From Bacteroidales bacterium (GTDB lineage: Bacteria > Bacteroidota > Bacteroidia > Bacteroidales > F082), in NCBI GenBank assembly GCA_017553625.1, contig JAFZKP010000047.1, forward strand, positions 1 through 64,000: DNA of 64,000 bases, in the 5' to 3' direction. The position numbers and the translations under genes are program-made. The notes under the pieces were generated by a model that was not told the DNA's origin, did not search any database, and saw only the letters and a program-made list of their open reading frames with translations. Shown one piece after another: positions 1 to 8,956 of the stretch (the first letter of the stretch is position 1; each line of letters opens with the position of its first letter).

Positions 1-216
1 GCCGGCATCGTTGACGCTTACGACAAGCAAGTTGAGGTTTGGGGCGCCGACAAACTCGATGTCGACGAGAACAAACTCGGCTTGAAAGGCTCACCAACCA
101 AGGTGTGGCAGTCATTCCCGAAACAGCTCAAAGCACCGGGCGAGGTGTTCGAAGTGAGCGAGGAAGAAGCAGTCGAAATCATTGTTAAGAAATTGAAAGA
201 GAAACATTTAATCTAA
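1..216 (+). CDS. etfB: Electron transfer flavoprotein beta subunit, C-terminal part (truncated by window edge)
   Basis: Only the last 71 codons are present; the reading frame enters at base 1. The translated tail contains AGIVDAYDKQVEVW and LGLKGSPTKVWQSFPKQ, which fits the C-terminal region of EtfB, including the part that contacts the alpha subunit. It lies 11 bp ahead of etfA on the same strand, the usual etfB-etfA order. The EtfAB heterodimer carries electrons between flavin dehydrogenases and the quinone or ferredoxin pool. Identity rests on the tail plus this adjacency. Confidence 0.85.
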   Translation, partial: AGIVDAYDKQVEVWGADKLDVDENKLGLKGSPTKVWQSFPKQLKAPGEVFEVSEEEAVEIIVKKLKEKHLI

Positions 217-227
217 AAGTAAGAGTT

Positions 228-1247
228 ATGGATATCAAAGATTATAAAAACGTTTATGTGTTCGCAGAACAGCGCGGTGGTACAATCCAATCCGTAGCTT
301 ACGAACTTTTAGGTAAAGCACGCGACTTGGCTGACGCTCTCGGTGAGAAAGTCGTTGCAATGTTACTTGGTCACAACGTGAAAGATCAGGCTCAGAGCCT
401 TATCGAGATGGGCGCTGACGAAGTGCTCGTTGCCGACTGCCCAGAATTGAAAGATTACTTGACAGAACAGTACTCACAGGTTGTGTATCAGATGATTACA
501 GCCGGTTGCCCAAGCATCGTTCTTTACGGTGCAACAACCATCGGCCGTGACCTCGCACCACGTATCGCATCACGTTTGAAGACCGGTCTGACAGCAGACT
601 GCACCAAACTTGAAATAGGTATCGTCGAGGAGACAGGCGAGAAGCAGTTCCGCTCGACACGTCCTGCATTCGGTGGCAACTTGATGGCAACCATTCTTTG
701 CCCTAACACACGTCCTCAGATGTCGACAGTGCGTCCAGGCGTGATGCAGAAACGCGTCCGCGAGGCTGGCAGAAAAGGCACCATCACGATGTTTGCTCCT
801 AAATTCGACACAAGCAAGTTCAAAGTGAAAGTCATTGAGACCAAGATGAACTGCAAGTGCGCCGACGACATCGCCGATGCCAAGATTTTGGTGTCAGGTG
901 GCCGTGGCGTTCACGACAAGGAAGGATTCAACAAGCTTCAGGCTTTGGCCGACGTCCTCGGCGGCATGGTGTCATCATCACGTGCTATGGTCGACGCAGG
1001 CATCATGGATCACTGCTTCCAGGTCGGTCAGACAGGTAAGACAGTGCGTCCGGCCCTTTACATGGCATGCGGTATCTCTGGCGCTATCCAGCACCTCGCA
1101 GGTATGGAGGAGTCAGATTTCATCATCGCCATCAACAAGGACAAATACGCACCAATCTTCTCAGCCGCTGACCTCGGCATTGTCGGCGACCTCCACAAGA
1201 TCGTCCCGATGCTGACAGAACGTCTGAAGAAGGAAGTGGAGAAATAA
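228..1247 (+). CDS. etfA: Electron transfer flavoprotein alpha subunit
   Basis: This 339-residue protein has the full EtfA layout: an N-terminal nucleotide-binding-like domain (about 1-190) and a C-terminal FAD-binding domain (about 215-335). Visible FAD-domain signatures are SGGRG (223-227), SSSRAMVDAG (249-258), VGQTGKTVRPALY (266-278) and AINKDKYAPIF (301-311), followed by ADLGIVGD. Length matches the family. It acts in the cytoplasm with EtfB as an electron shuttle, commonly for acyl-CoA dehydrogenases. It starts 11 bp after the etfB stop, so the two are probably one operon, and a strong hairpin terminator follows the stop. Base composition is GC-richer than the accessory region downstream. 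Confidence 0.96.
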   Translation: MDIKDYKNVYVFAEQRGGTIQSVAYELLGKARDLADALGEKVVAMLLGHNVKDQAQSLIEMGADEVLVADCPELKDYLTEQYSQVVYQMITAGCPSIVLYGATTIGRDLAPRIASRLKTGLTADCTKLEIGIVEETGEKQFRSTRPAFGGNLMATILCPNTRPQMSTVRPGVMQKRVREAGRKGTITMFAPKFDTSKFKVKVIETKMNCKCADDIADAKILVSGGRGVHDKEGFNKLQALADVLGGMVSSSRAMVDAGIMDHCFQVGQTGKTVRPALYMACGISGAIQHLAGMEESDFIIAINKDKYAPIFSAADLGIVGDLHKIVPMLTERLKKEVEK

Positions 1248-1266
1248 TCACTTTTTTCTAATGATT

Positions 1267-1305
1267 AAAATTCCCGGCAGAAGCGATTCTGTCGGGAATT
1301 TTTGT
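1267..1305 (+). terminator. Rho-independent terminator of the etf operon
   Basis: A 16-nt arm at 1267-1282 (AAAATTCCCGGCAGAA) pairs with 1287-1302 across a GCGA tetraloop, with one G-U pair. The hairpin ends in a T-rich run. It begins 20 bp after the etfA stop. Confidence 0.85.
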
Positions 1306-1331
1306 GTTTTGTCAAAAATGATTAAAATAAA

Positions 1332-1363
1332 TTTGCATTTGTCTTAATCTTTGAATATCTTTG
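1332..1363 (+). promoter_or_regulatory. Bacteroidota-type promoter for structured RNA copy 1
   Basis: TTTG at 1332-1335 and TATCTTTG at 1356-1363, separated by 20 bp, match the TTTG/TAnnTTTG promoter pattern of Bacteroidota. Initiation would be expected near 1370. No equally good box lies between the RNA and the 1643 gene, so this may also drive that gene. Confidence 0.7.
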
Positions 1364-1369
1364 CAACGT

Positions 1370-1600
1370 TAAATGAGTATTAGTAAAAGAAATAAAAGGA
1401 ACGAAGATATTAACGACAATTAATAATATAGTATAAAAGCGCTTTCGCTTTTCTTTGTGAAGTCGAAATCTGGTAAATTTCAAAAACTTAGTACACAAGA
1501 AAGTGAAAACGTTCACGGTATCCGTGAACTTTTCTTGTTTGTACTAAAGGTTTTACCAGAACCTCGACTTCAGGCAGAGAGTCTCACGGATTTTTTTATT
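1370..1600 (+). ncRNA. Structured RNA element, copy 1 (unidentified; possible leader or 6S-like RNA)
   Basis: A ~230-nt element runs from a promoter to a T7 run (1591-1597). It has an A-rich 5' leader and a small hairpin (1435-1441 with 1446-1452). A long rod follows: GAAGTCG 1459-1465 with 1565-1571; TCTGGTAAA 1469-1477 with 1552-1560; TTAGTACA 1488-1495 with 1540-1547; CAAGAAAG 1496-1503 with 1530-1537; GTTCACGG 1511-1518 with 1522-1529. A second copy at 49926-50149 (minus) keeps the same helices while changing paired bases, which supports a real RNA structure. TCCGTGA (1521-1527) can instead pair with TCACGGA (1584-1590) just before the T run. It precedes the helicase gene by about 43 bp. 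It could belong to the known Bacteroidales-1/6S-like RNAs; I could not test this. Confidence 0.75.
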
Positions 1601-1642
1601 TGTGGTATCTAGTAATGCGAAGCGCATAAAACGCTGAGCATC

Positions 1643-4600
1643 ATGAGCACCAACTTCTTCACCAACCGTAATGGCAATACCCTCATTCAAGAATTTGAGG
1701 GCACATTGGGCAATAATCCGCAAATCAAGAATCTCGATGCCATGGTTGGTTTTCTACGAGCTTCAGGTTATTTCACACTACGCCCGTTTCTTGACAATAT
1801 CAACAAAGTCCGAATACTGATTGGCATTGACGTTGACAAATACATCGCCAGCGCTGAGCAAAAAGGCGAATTGTTTATGGGGGCGGAGGAGGATGTCAAG
1901 GAAGAGTGTCTTCGTATGCTCAAAAACGATATCGAGCAATCGCGTTATACTAAGAAAGTTGAAGACGGCATGCTCCAAATAGTGCAGGACATGCTTGACG
2001 GGAAGCTGGAATTGCGCGCTCATCCTTCAAAAAAGATTCATGCCAAGCTTTATATTCTTTATCCCGACAATTTTAACCAGCATACTTTCGGCGCAGCTAT
2101 CACCGGCAGCAGCAACCTAAGCGGAAACGGCTTGGGTATTGGTGAAGACAAACAATATGAGTTCAATGTCAAGCTGACACAATATGATGATGTTGCGTTT
2201 GCCAAGCAGGAGTTTGAACAGCTTTGGGAAGAGGCTGCCAGTGTTCCGATAAATGCCGAAGACTATCAGTCAACTTTGGATAAGACATATCTTAAAGGTG
2301 ACGTCAGTCCGTACGAGCTTTACATCAAGATGCTGATGGAGTATTTCTCCGACCGAGTGTTGGCTGTCGACAAAGAAGACCCGTTCGATATCCCAAGTAA
2401 ATACGATAAGTTTGAATATCAGACAGATGCAGCCGTTGAAGGCTATCAGAAACTGATTCGTTACGATGGATTCTTCCTCGCTGATGTGGTTGGTCTTGGT
2501 AAAACAGTCGTAGCCACGATGATAGCAAAGAAGTTCTTGATAGAAAATGGTCGTGAAAACACTAAAATTCTCGTGGTTTATCCGCCAGCGGTGGAGCAGA
2601 ACTGGAAGACAACTTTCAAGGATTTTGGAATTGACCAATATGCAAAATTTGTCAGCAACGGCAGTCTGAACAAGGTTCTTGATGACGACAACTATGATTA
2701 TTGGAATGCCGATGAATATGACCTTGTTTTAGTCGATGAGGCCCATAAATTCCGCAACCATACAACAGGAGTATTTCAGCAATTGCAAGAGATTTGTAAG
2801 ATGCCTCGCGTTGAAACCGGCAATATTCCTGGATATAAGAAAAAGGTCATGCTTATTTCAGCAACACCAATGAACAACTCGCCAGCCAACCTTTACTATC
2901 AGATTTTGATGTTCCAAGATCCTCGCCACTGTACCATCGACGGTGTGCCAAACCTGACGGCGTTTTTTTCTCCACTTACCGTGGAATTTAGGAAGATGCG
3001 CAATCAGGAGAACTTCGACTTGACTAAGTTTAAGAAACTTGCCGAAAAAGTCCGCGACAGAGTTATCAAACCATTGACAGTCAGACGCACAAGGACTGAC
3101 ATCGAAAGCGTTGCACGATATAATAAGGACATAAATGGTTTTCCTAAAGTTGCCAAACCGATAAAGAAAGAATATGAGCTTAACGACCATCTGGCGGATT
3201 TGTTTGATGAAGCCATGGATATACTTGACAAAAAGTTGACTTACGCCCGATATCAAGCTATCGCATATCTGAAACCTGAAGTTTCAAAAGGACTTTACGA
3301 CAATGCAAAACTCATTAGCCGTAGCTTGGCTGGAATCAGAAAGAACGGTTTGGTCAAACGATTGGAAAGCAGTTTCCACGCATTCAAGATTTCGGTTGAG
3401 AATTTCCGTCAAGCCAATGAGAATCTGATAAAAATGTGGGAAAACGACAGAATTTTCATTGCTCCAGATATGGATATCAACAAGCTTTATGAACTTGGTT
3501 ATACGGATGATGAAATAGAGGAGAAACTTAACGAAAAAGCAGAGGATAATCCTAAAAACGCAGTGTTTAAGCGCGACGACTTCACTTCTGATTATATCGA
3601 GATGCTTCGCAAAGACCAGCAAATACTTGATGATATGTGCCGTGATTGGGAATGCATCGACGATGAAAAAGATGACTCCAAATTTGCCAAGTTTGAAGAC
3701 CTCTTGAAGCATGAGCTTTTCAAAAAAGAACGTAATCCTGAAGGGAAAATCGTTGTCTTCTCTGAGTCTGTCGATACCATCGAATATCTTGCGCGTCGAA
3801 TAAATCGTAAGGATGTGATTGTGATTTCCGCAAAGAACCGGAGTAATCAGTTCAAGACTATTCGTGAAAATTTTGACGCCAACTATAAAGATAAAAAGGA
3901 CGATTACAACATAATTCTGACGTCTGATGTCCTGGCAGAAGGTGTGAACCTGCATCGCTCCAATATTATAATTAACTATGATACGCCATGGAATTCAACC
4001 CGACTGATGCAGCGTATCGGACGTGTGAATCGTATCGGCTCCAAGTCCAACACCATATACAACTATGTTTTTTATCCGTCTCGACAAGGAAATAAGCAGA
4101 TTAAGTTGAAACAGATAGCTTTGAGTAAAATCCAGACATTCCATACAACTTTTGGCGAAGACAACCAGATTTATTCAACGGAGGAAATCATTGACCGCGA
4201 TTTGGACAAGCTTTTCGATGAAGGCATTAAAAAAGAGCAGGAAGACCGCAATCTTGAACTGCCTTTTTATGAAGAGTTGCGAAACCTTTATCAGCAAAAC
4301 AAAAAGGAATACAACCGCATTGAGAAAATGTCGTTGCGTAGCCGTACAGGACGCGAACATCGTGAGATTGAAGGAGTTACTTTATCTAATGACACCTTGG
4401 TTTTCTTGAAAACAAACTTCCGAAAGGTTTTCTATTTGGTTAACGACGAAGAAGCTAGGGAATTGTCGGTGCTGGATGCTCTGCATTATTTCAAGGCAAA
4501 TAAAGAGGAAAAAGCTGTCGCAAGGATTTTACAGCATCATGAACATGTTGAAAAAGCTGTAAAACAATTTGAGTCTTCAAAAGAAGAAGAGATGCATAAT

Positions 4601-4951
4601 CTTGAGGCAAACCAAAGCCAACGCAGCAATCTCGGCGCTCAAGTTGCAACAGCTATAAATTTGATTAACAATATGTTATCTCATATTGAAGATGGCGATA
4701 CACGTCTGAAACTGGTTCAATTGAGGGAATTGGCTGAGCGAGGCACAATAACATATATCGCCAAACGACTGCAGCGCATACAGAAAGACCTGCAAAGGCA
4801 TGGTGGAAATGCTCCAAAGTTGGCTTTTGAAGATGCATTGAAACAAGTGCTTGAAATGGCTAACCACTACAACGCATATTATCGCGACACACAAAAAGCC
4901 GAGGAAGAATCCGACGCAACCATCATATTATCTGAAAGTTTCCAAAAATAA
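1643..4951 (+). CDS. PLD-nuclease/SF2 (SNF2-like) helicase fusion of a restriction-type defence system
   Basis: 1102 residues. The N-terminal domain is phospholipase-D-like: IHAKLYILY holds H133 and K135, and GSSNLSGNG follows at 155-163. The helicase core follows: DVVGLGKT (Walker A, 281-288), VDEAH (364-368), SATP (406-409), and motifs V/VI around 760-795 (LAEGVNL, QRIGRVNRIGS). The tail is helical and charged. It starts 6 bp upstream of the end-to-end partner methylase. Combining a helicase motor, a PLD-type nuclease and an adjacent adenine methylase suggests restriction-modification. It resembles the DrmD/DrmMI part of DISARM, but no DrmA or DrmB is present. The ATG lies about 43 bp after the structured RNA and no separate consensus promoter was seen. 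Confidence 0.85.
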   Translation: MSTNFFTNRNGNTLIQEFEGTLGNNPQIKNLDAMVGFLRASGYFTLRPFLDNINKVRILIGIDVDKYIASAEQKGELFMGAEEDVKEECLRMLKNDIEQSRYTKKVEDGMLQIVQDMLDGKLELRAHPSKKIHAKLYILYPDNFNQHTFGAAITGSSNLSGNGLGIGEDKQYEFNVKLTQYDDVAFAKQEFEQLWEEAASVPINAEDYQSTLDKTYLKGDVSPYELYIKMLMEYFSDRVLAVDKEDPFDIPSKYDKFEYQTDAAVEGYQKLIRYDGFFLADVVGLGKTVVATMIAKKFLIENGRENTKILVVYPPAVEQNWKTTFKDFGIDQYAKFVSNGSLNKVLDDDNYDYWNADEYDLVLVDEAHKFRNHTTGVFQQLQEICKMPRVETGNIPGYKKKVMLISATPMNNSPANLYYQILMFQDPRHCTIDGVPNLTAFFSPLTVEFRKMRNQENFDLTKFKKLAEKVRDRVIKPLTVRRTRTDIESVARYNKDINGFPKVAKPIKKEYELNDHLADLFDEAMDILDKKLTYARYQAIAYLKPEVSKGLYDNAKLISRSLAGIRKNGLVKRLESSFHAFKISVENFRQANENLIKMWENDRIFIAPDMDINKLYELGYTDDEIEEKLNEKAEDNPKNAVFKRDDFTSDYIEMLRKDQQILDDMCRDWECIDDEKDDSKFAKFEDLLKHELFKKERNPEGKIVVFSESVDTIEYLARRINRKDVIVISAKNRSNQFKTIRENFDANYKDKKDDYNIILTSDVLAEGVNLHRSNIIINYDTPWNSTRLMQRIGRVNRIGSKSNTIYNYVFYPSRQGNKQIKLKQIALSKIQTFHTTFGEDNQIYSTEEIIDRDLDKLFDEGIKKEQEDRNLELPFYEELRNLYQQNKKEYNRIEKMSLRSRTGREHREIEGVTLSNDTLVFLKTNFRKVFYLVNDEEARELSVLDALHYFKANKEEKAVARILQHHEHVEKAVKQFESSKEEEMHNLEANQSQRSNLGAQVATAINLINNMLSHIEDGDTRLKLVQLRELAERGTITYIAKRLQRIQKDLQRHGGNAPKLAFEDALKQVLEMANHYNAYYRDTQKAEEESDATIILSESFQK

Positions 4952-4957
4952 TACGCC

Positions 4958-7900
4958 ATGGATTACAAAGAAGTTATCGAATCGAGGTATAACCGCCAGA
5001 ATTGGCAGAAACTGTTACACGACATTTTTGGCAGCAGAGTGAAGTTTTGGAGCACGCCATCTACTGTTATGACAAGCAGTCCGTTTGCCAAACAAGCGCT
5101 TTGGTTGGGAACAATAACTCTCAGCGACGAACAAACCATCTCAATATATGAAGTGGAACTCGCTGATAGTGTTGATATTGAGCGCAACCGACGCGGCATT
5201 CGCGACATGCTTCTTACTTCTTGGCGTAACAATGGCAATGCTGGCGCTTTTATGTTCTGCTATCGCAAAAATGAGAGTGTATTGCGTTTCTCGTACGTCA
5301 GCGAATCGTGGAAATTTGCCGAAGACGGCACTTATCAGAAGGAGACAACCGACACGAGACGATTTACGTATCTTTTGGGCGAAGGACATCGTAGCCGTAC
5401 AGCCATTCAGCAGTTCCAGAGGTTGCGTGATAGCGAGCTTTCGCTAAAAGACCTGACAAAAGCGTTCTCGGTTGAAGCTGTTAGCGACATGTTCTTCGAC
5501 GGCTACAAGAAGCAGTACGAAAACATCATATTCTACATCACTGGCAAGCGGATGGTTAAGGTCGCCAACAAATGGGAGGAGCGTCTGGAAGGAAAGCCGT
5601 GTGCATACATCATGCAGCAGTTTGCGCATTTTACAAATCCTGAGAAATCGATTCGCGATTATGTCAAAAAACTGATGGGACGCATTGTGTTTCTTCAGTT
5701 TTTGCAGAAGAAAGGATGGCTGGGCGTAGGTGTCAATGAGGAATGGGGTAGTGGTGACCCTGAATTTATACAGAACCTATTTAAAAATTGTAAAGATACA
5801 GACCATTTTGTTGACAATGTTCTTGAGCCGCTTTTCAACGATTTGAATACTGAACGAGCTAACGATGTCTCAAGTTGCGGGAAATATAAAATACCTTATT
5901 TAAATGGTGGTTTGTTTGAACGTGAGGCGACTGACGAGACGGAGTTTCCGCTTCCTGAGAAATACATGCAGTCGCTGCTCGATTTCTTTGCTCAGTATAA
6001 TTTTACTATCGACGAAAACGACCCTGACGATGCCGAAGTAGGTGTTGACCCTGAAATGTTGGGGCGTATCTTTGAAAATCTTCTGGAAGACAACAAGGAC
6101 AAAGGCGCTTTTTACACTCCAAAAGAGATTGTCAGTTACATGTGCCGCGAGAGCTTGATAGCATATCTGCAGACAGGCATCGAAGATGATCAAACAAAAG
6201 AAGCAATACGCCAGTTTGTTACCACGCACCAAATACAGGAAGGTTTGCCAACGAATACCGACCAACTGCTCAAAGATGTGAAGATTTGCGACCCTGCCAT
6301 TGGCTCCGGAGCATTCCCGATGGGCTTGCTGAAAGAGCTTTTCCTCTGTCGCACTGCTTTGGAAGGCATCGACCAGCATCATGCTGCTGAGATTAAGAAG
6401 CACATCATCCAGCAAAACGTTTATGGCGTTGACATTGAGCGCGGCGCCGTTGACATCGCCCGACTTCGTTTTTGGCTATCGCTCATTGTTGATGAGGAAA
6501 CACCGCAGGCGTTGCCGAATTTTGATTATAAATTCATGCAAGGCAATAGTTTAATTGAAAGTTTTGATGGCGTTGATTTGAGTCAGATGATGAGCAATGG
6601 AAGCCAGTTCAGCCGTTATGGAAAGGGCAGGAGTAAAGTTGGGGATAACCAATATGGTATTGAATTTGCGAGTGACGATACGAAACGTAATTTGCAAATG
6701 CAGCTAAAGAAGTATTTCGATATTACCGACCATAGGAAAAAGCTTGAAATGCGACGGAGTATCAACGACAGCGTTAAGAACTATATCAGACAAATGGGAA
6801 TCACACCACCAGCCGAACATCATCTTGCCGCCATCGACCCTTCTGCCAATCAAGAGTTTTTCCTTTGGCATACGTGGTTTAAGGATATTTTTGACAATGG
6901 AGGCTTTGATATTGTGATTGGGAATCCTCCGTATGTATTAATACAAACATTTAAAAATGAAGAGTTAGAGAATACGTATAAAAGGATATACTCTGTCGCT
7001 TCATATAAAATAGACCTATTTCATTTATTTATTGAGCATGGGTATAATATATTAAAAAAAGATAGGGTGCTAACATATATCAACCCAACCACATATTTGA
7101 CAAATAATTACACCCAACCTTTGCGTGATTTATTACTACAAAAAACATGTGTTCTTGGAATAATAAACATAAGTGATGAAGTGTTTGATGCCAGTGTTAA
7201 TACAGGTATTGAAATACTCATTAAAAAGGATCCGGTGAATTCTAGTTTGTTGGGCTACTATAATGCGGAATTTGTAGATTCTATCTTTGAAGTTAACCTT
7301 ATATCTTCTGTAAAACAATTTCATTATTTGGAAACAGAGAAACACATTATCCAACCCATATATTCAAATGATGCAAATAGAATCGCACAAAAAATAGAAC
7401 GGCAAACAGATGTATTGAAAAATCATGCGACTGTAAATTTCGGTATGCAATTAAGAAATCGCAAATTATTTGAAAATGATGTAGTTGTCACTTGCGATGT
7501 CAAGTCTTTAACTGTATATCATAGGAAATGCTTAACAGGTAAAGATATTTTCAACTATTGCTCAATATGGCAACATCGATACTGTTATTTCAATGAAGAA
7601 GCAAGATGTGGCGGTTGTTGGACAGAAAGCGTTCATAATGCAAAGAACAAAATAGTGATTAGACAAGTTGGTTCGACCCCCGTGTGTGGAATTGACACAG
7701 AAGGTTTGGCTGTATTGAATAGTGCATTCATGATTGTTTGTAAGGATTATGATCCATTTGGAGTATTAGGAATTATTAACTCAAAACTGATGCGTTTTTA
7801 TTGGAGTCAAAGATTTGAAGACAAGAGGAAAACTTTTCCAAAGATTAAAGGTTCATATTTGGAATTATTACCCGTTCTAGAACCTTCAGATACAATTATC

Positions 7901-8041
7901 AAACACGTACAAACTATTGTTAAAGCTAAGAAGGGAAATCCTACTATCGATACTACTGAAATAGAATCCGAAATCGATCATCTTGTTTATCAACTTTATG
8001 GGCTGACGGATAAGGAAATAGCGGTGATAGAAGGTAAATAA
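4958..8041 (+). CDS. Eco57I-like N6-adenine DNA methyltransferase
   Basis: 1027 residues, starting 6 bp after the helicase stop, so probably translated from the same message. It carries the SAM-binding motif DPAIGSGAFPMGLL (about 445-458) and the N6-adenine catalytic motif NPPY (about 657-660). YTPKEIVSYMCRESL precedes motif I, as in Eco57I and Type I HsdM-like enzymes. The C-terminal third (about 660-1027) should hold the target-recognition region. From about base 6930 onward the DNA becomes clearly AT-richer than the first two thirds, suggesting that the specificity part has a different history. It should protect self DNA; whether it also cuts is not evident, as I see no separate endonuclease motif. 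Confidence 0.88.
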   Translation: MDYKEVIESRYNRQNWQKLLHDIFGSRVKFWSTPSTVMTSSPFAKQALWLGTITLSDEQTISIYEVELADSVDIERNRRGIRDMLLTSWRNNGNAGAFMFCYRKNESVLRFSYVSESWKFAEDGTYQKETTDTRRFTYLLGEGHRSRTAIQQFQRLRDSELSLKDLTKAFSVEAVSDMFFDGYKKQYENIIFYITGKRMVKVANKWEERLEGKPCAYIMQQFAHFTNPEKSIRDYVKKLMGRIVFLQFLQKKGWLGVGVNEEWGSGDPEFIQNLFKNCKDTDHFVDNVLEPLFNDLNTERANDVSSCGKYKIPYLNGGLFEREATDETEFPLPEKYMQSLLDFFAQYNFTIDENDPDDAEVGVDPEMLGRIFENLLEDNKDKGAFYTPKEIVSYMCRESLIAYLQTGIEDDQTKEAIRQFVTTHQIQEGLPTNTDQLLKDVKICDPAIGSGAFPMGLLKELFLCRTALEGIDQHHAAEIKKHIIQQNVYGVDIERGAVDIARLRFWLSLIVDEETPQALPNFDYKFMQGNSLIESFDGVDLSQMMSNGSQFSRYGKGRSKVGDNQYGIEFASDDTKRNLQMQLKKYFDITDHRKKLEMRRSINDSVKNYIRQMGITPPAEHHLAAIDPSANQEFFLWHTWFKDIFDNGGFDIVIGNPPYVLIQTFKNEELENTYKRIYSVASYKIDLFHLFIEHGYNILKKDRVLTYINPTTYLTNNYTQPLRDLLLQKTCVLGIINISDEVFDASVNTGIEILIKKDPVNSSLLGYYNAEFVDSIFEVNLISSVKQFHYLETEKHIIQPIYSNDANRIAQKIERQTDVLKNHATVNFGMQLRNRKLFENDVVVTCDVKSLTVYHRKCLTGKDIFNYCSIWQHRYCYFNEEARCGGCWTESVHNAKNKIVIRQVGSTPVCGIDTEGLAVLNSAFMIVCKDYDPFGVLGIINSKLMRFYWSQRFEDKRKTFPKIKGSYLELLPVLEPSDTIIKHVQTIVKAKKGNPTIDTTEIESEIDHLVYQLYGLTDKEIAVIEGK

Positions 8042-8095
8042 ATACTCTTATTGTAAATGTTGAGAAATAATCACACATATTTTTAGAAATATTCC

Positions 8096-8103
8096 TATCT
8101 TTG
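8096..8103 (+). promoter_or_regulatory. -7 promoter box ahead of the 8117 gene
   Basis: TATCTTTG, matching TAnnTTTG, lies 13 bp before the ATG at 8117, which implies a very short leader. The -33 element is not clear. Confidence 0.55.
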
Positions 8104-8116
8104 CAAAAAAGTACCT

Positions 8117-8812
8117 ATGAGTGAATATTTTCAAAGTGCTAGAATTCATTTGAATTTAGAGGATGGGAAGAACAACTACATTTTACCGGATTATACAAAT
8201 CAATATGTGGTAAGATTGAAACATATTTTGGAAGACATTGAAAACGGGAAAGGTGAAGATATTGATTACATTTATTTTTCGTCTATCGCATTATCCTCTG
8301 CTACATTGGAATATTCAATAAACTATCTTTTTTCGCTTTATTATTTTGATGCTCACATTAATATCACAAAGCAGGGATTATTATGGAAGAGATTCTCAAA
8401 TAAAGACTTTGTTGAAAGAGTGTCATATATTGTTTGTTTAATTTCTGAAAAGAAATACATAATAGACAAAAATGACCCAACCATAAAGTCAATCAATAAA
8501 ATGATCCGTTTACGTAATATGTTACTGCATAATTCCAATACAGTGCAGCCTTTTTCGTTTGAAACTGAGAAAAATGGCGCATGGGGTGATGGAGATAATT
8601 GGTATATCCCTGTGGAGAGCTTAGTAAATGAATCAGAAATGCATTCTTCTTTACAAGTGAAAGAAAACCCAATGTCGGAAATAACAAAAGAGAAATGTTT
8701 AGAATATGGTCGAGCAGTCCTTGATTATTATGATACAATAGTATTCCCATACATTAATCAAGAGGGGTTTTATGATCATTCTTTTGTCCACAAAAAACGC
8801 AAAAAGCATTGA
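8117..8812 (+). CDS. Uncharacterised protein with a HEPN-like RX4H motif
   Basis: 231 residues, no family recognised with confidence. It is largely helical with few low-complexity stretches and ends in a basic tail (HKKRKKH). The segment KMIRLRNMLLHNS contains R-N-M-L-L-H, which fits the R-X4-6-H motif with a polar residue after the arginine, typical of HEPN-fold ribonucleases and abortive-infection proteins. An effector role would fit its place just after a restriction-modification pair. It has its own promoter box. The sequence is AT-rich like its two downstream neighbours and unlike the helicase gene. HEPN assignment from one motif is tentative. Confidence 0.6.
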   Translation: MSEYFQSARIHLNLEDGKNNYILPDYTNQYVVRLKHILEDIENGKGEDIDYIYFSSIALSSATLEYSINYLFSLYYFDAHINITKQGLLWKRFSNKDFVERVSYIVCLISEKKYIIDKNDPTIKSINKMIRLRNMLLHNSNTVQPFSFETEKNGAWGDGDNWYIPVESLVNESEMHSSLQVKENPMSEITKEKCLEYGRAVLDYYDTIVFPYINQEGFYDHSFVHKKRKKH

Positions 8813-8956
8813 GTTATTAGTATATGAGTATACGAGTTATTAGTTGGCAATAATTAATGATATAGCGGTGATTGATTGCTGATTCATAACTGACAAAGTG
8901 TCACTCATAATATATTGGCATGATTTTTGAAGTAAACGGTTTGTAATTGATTGATT

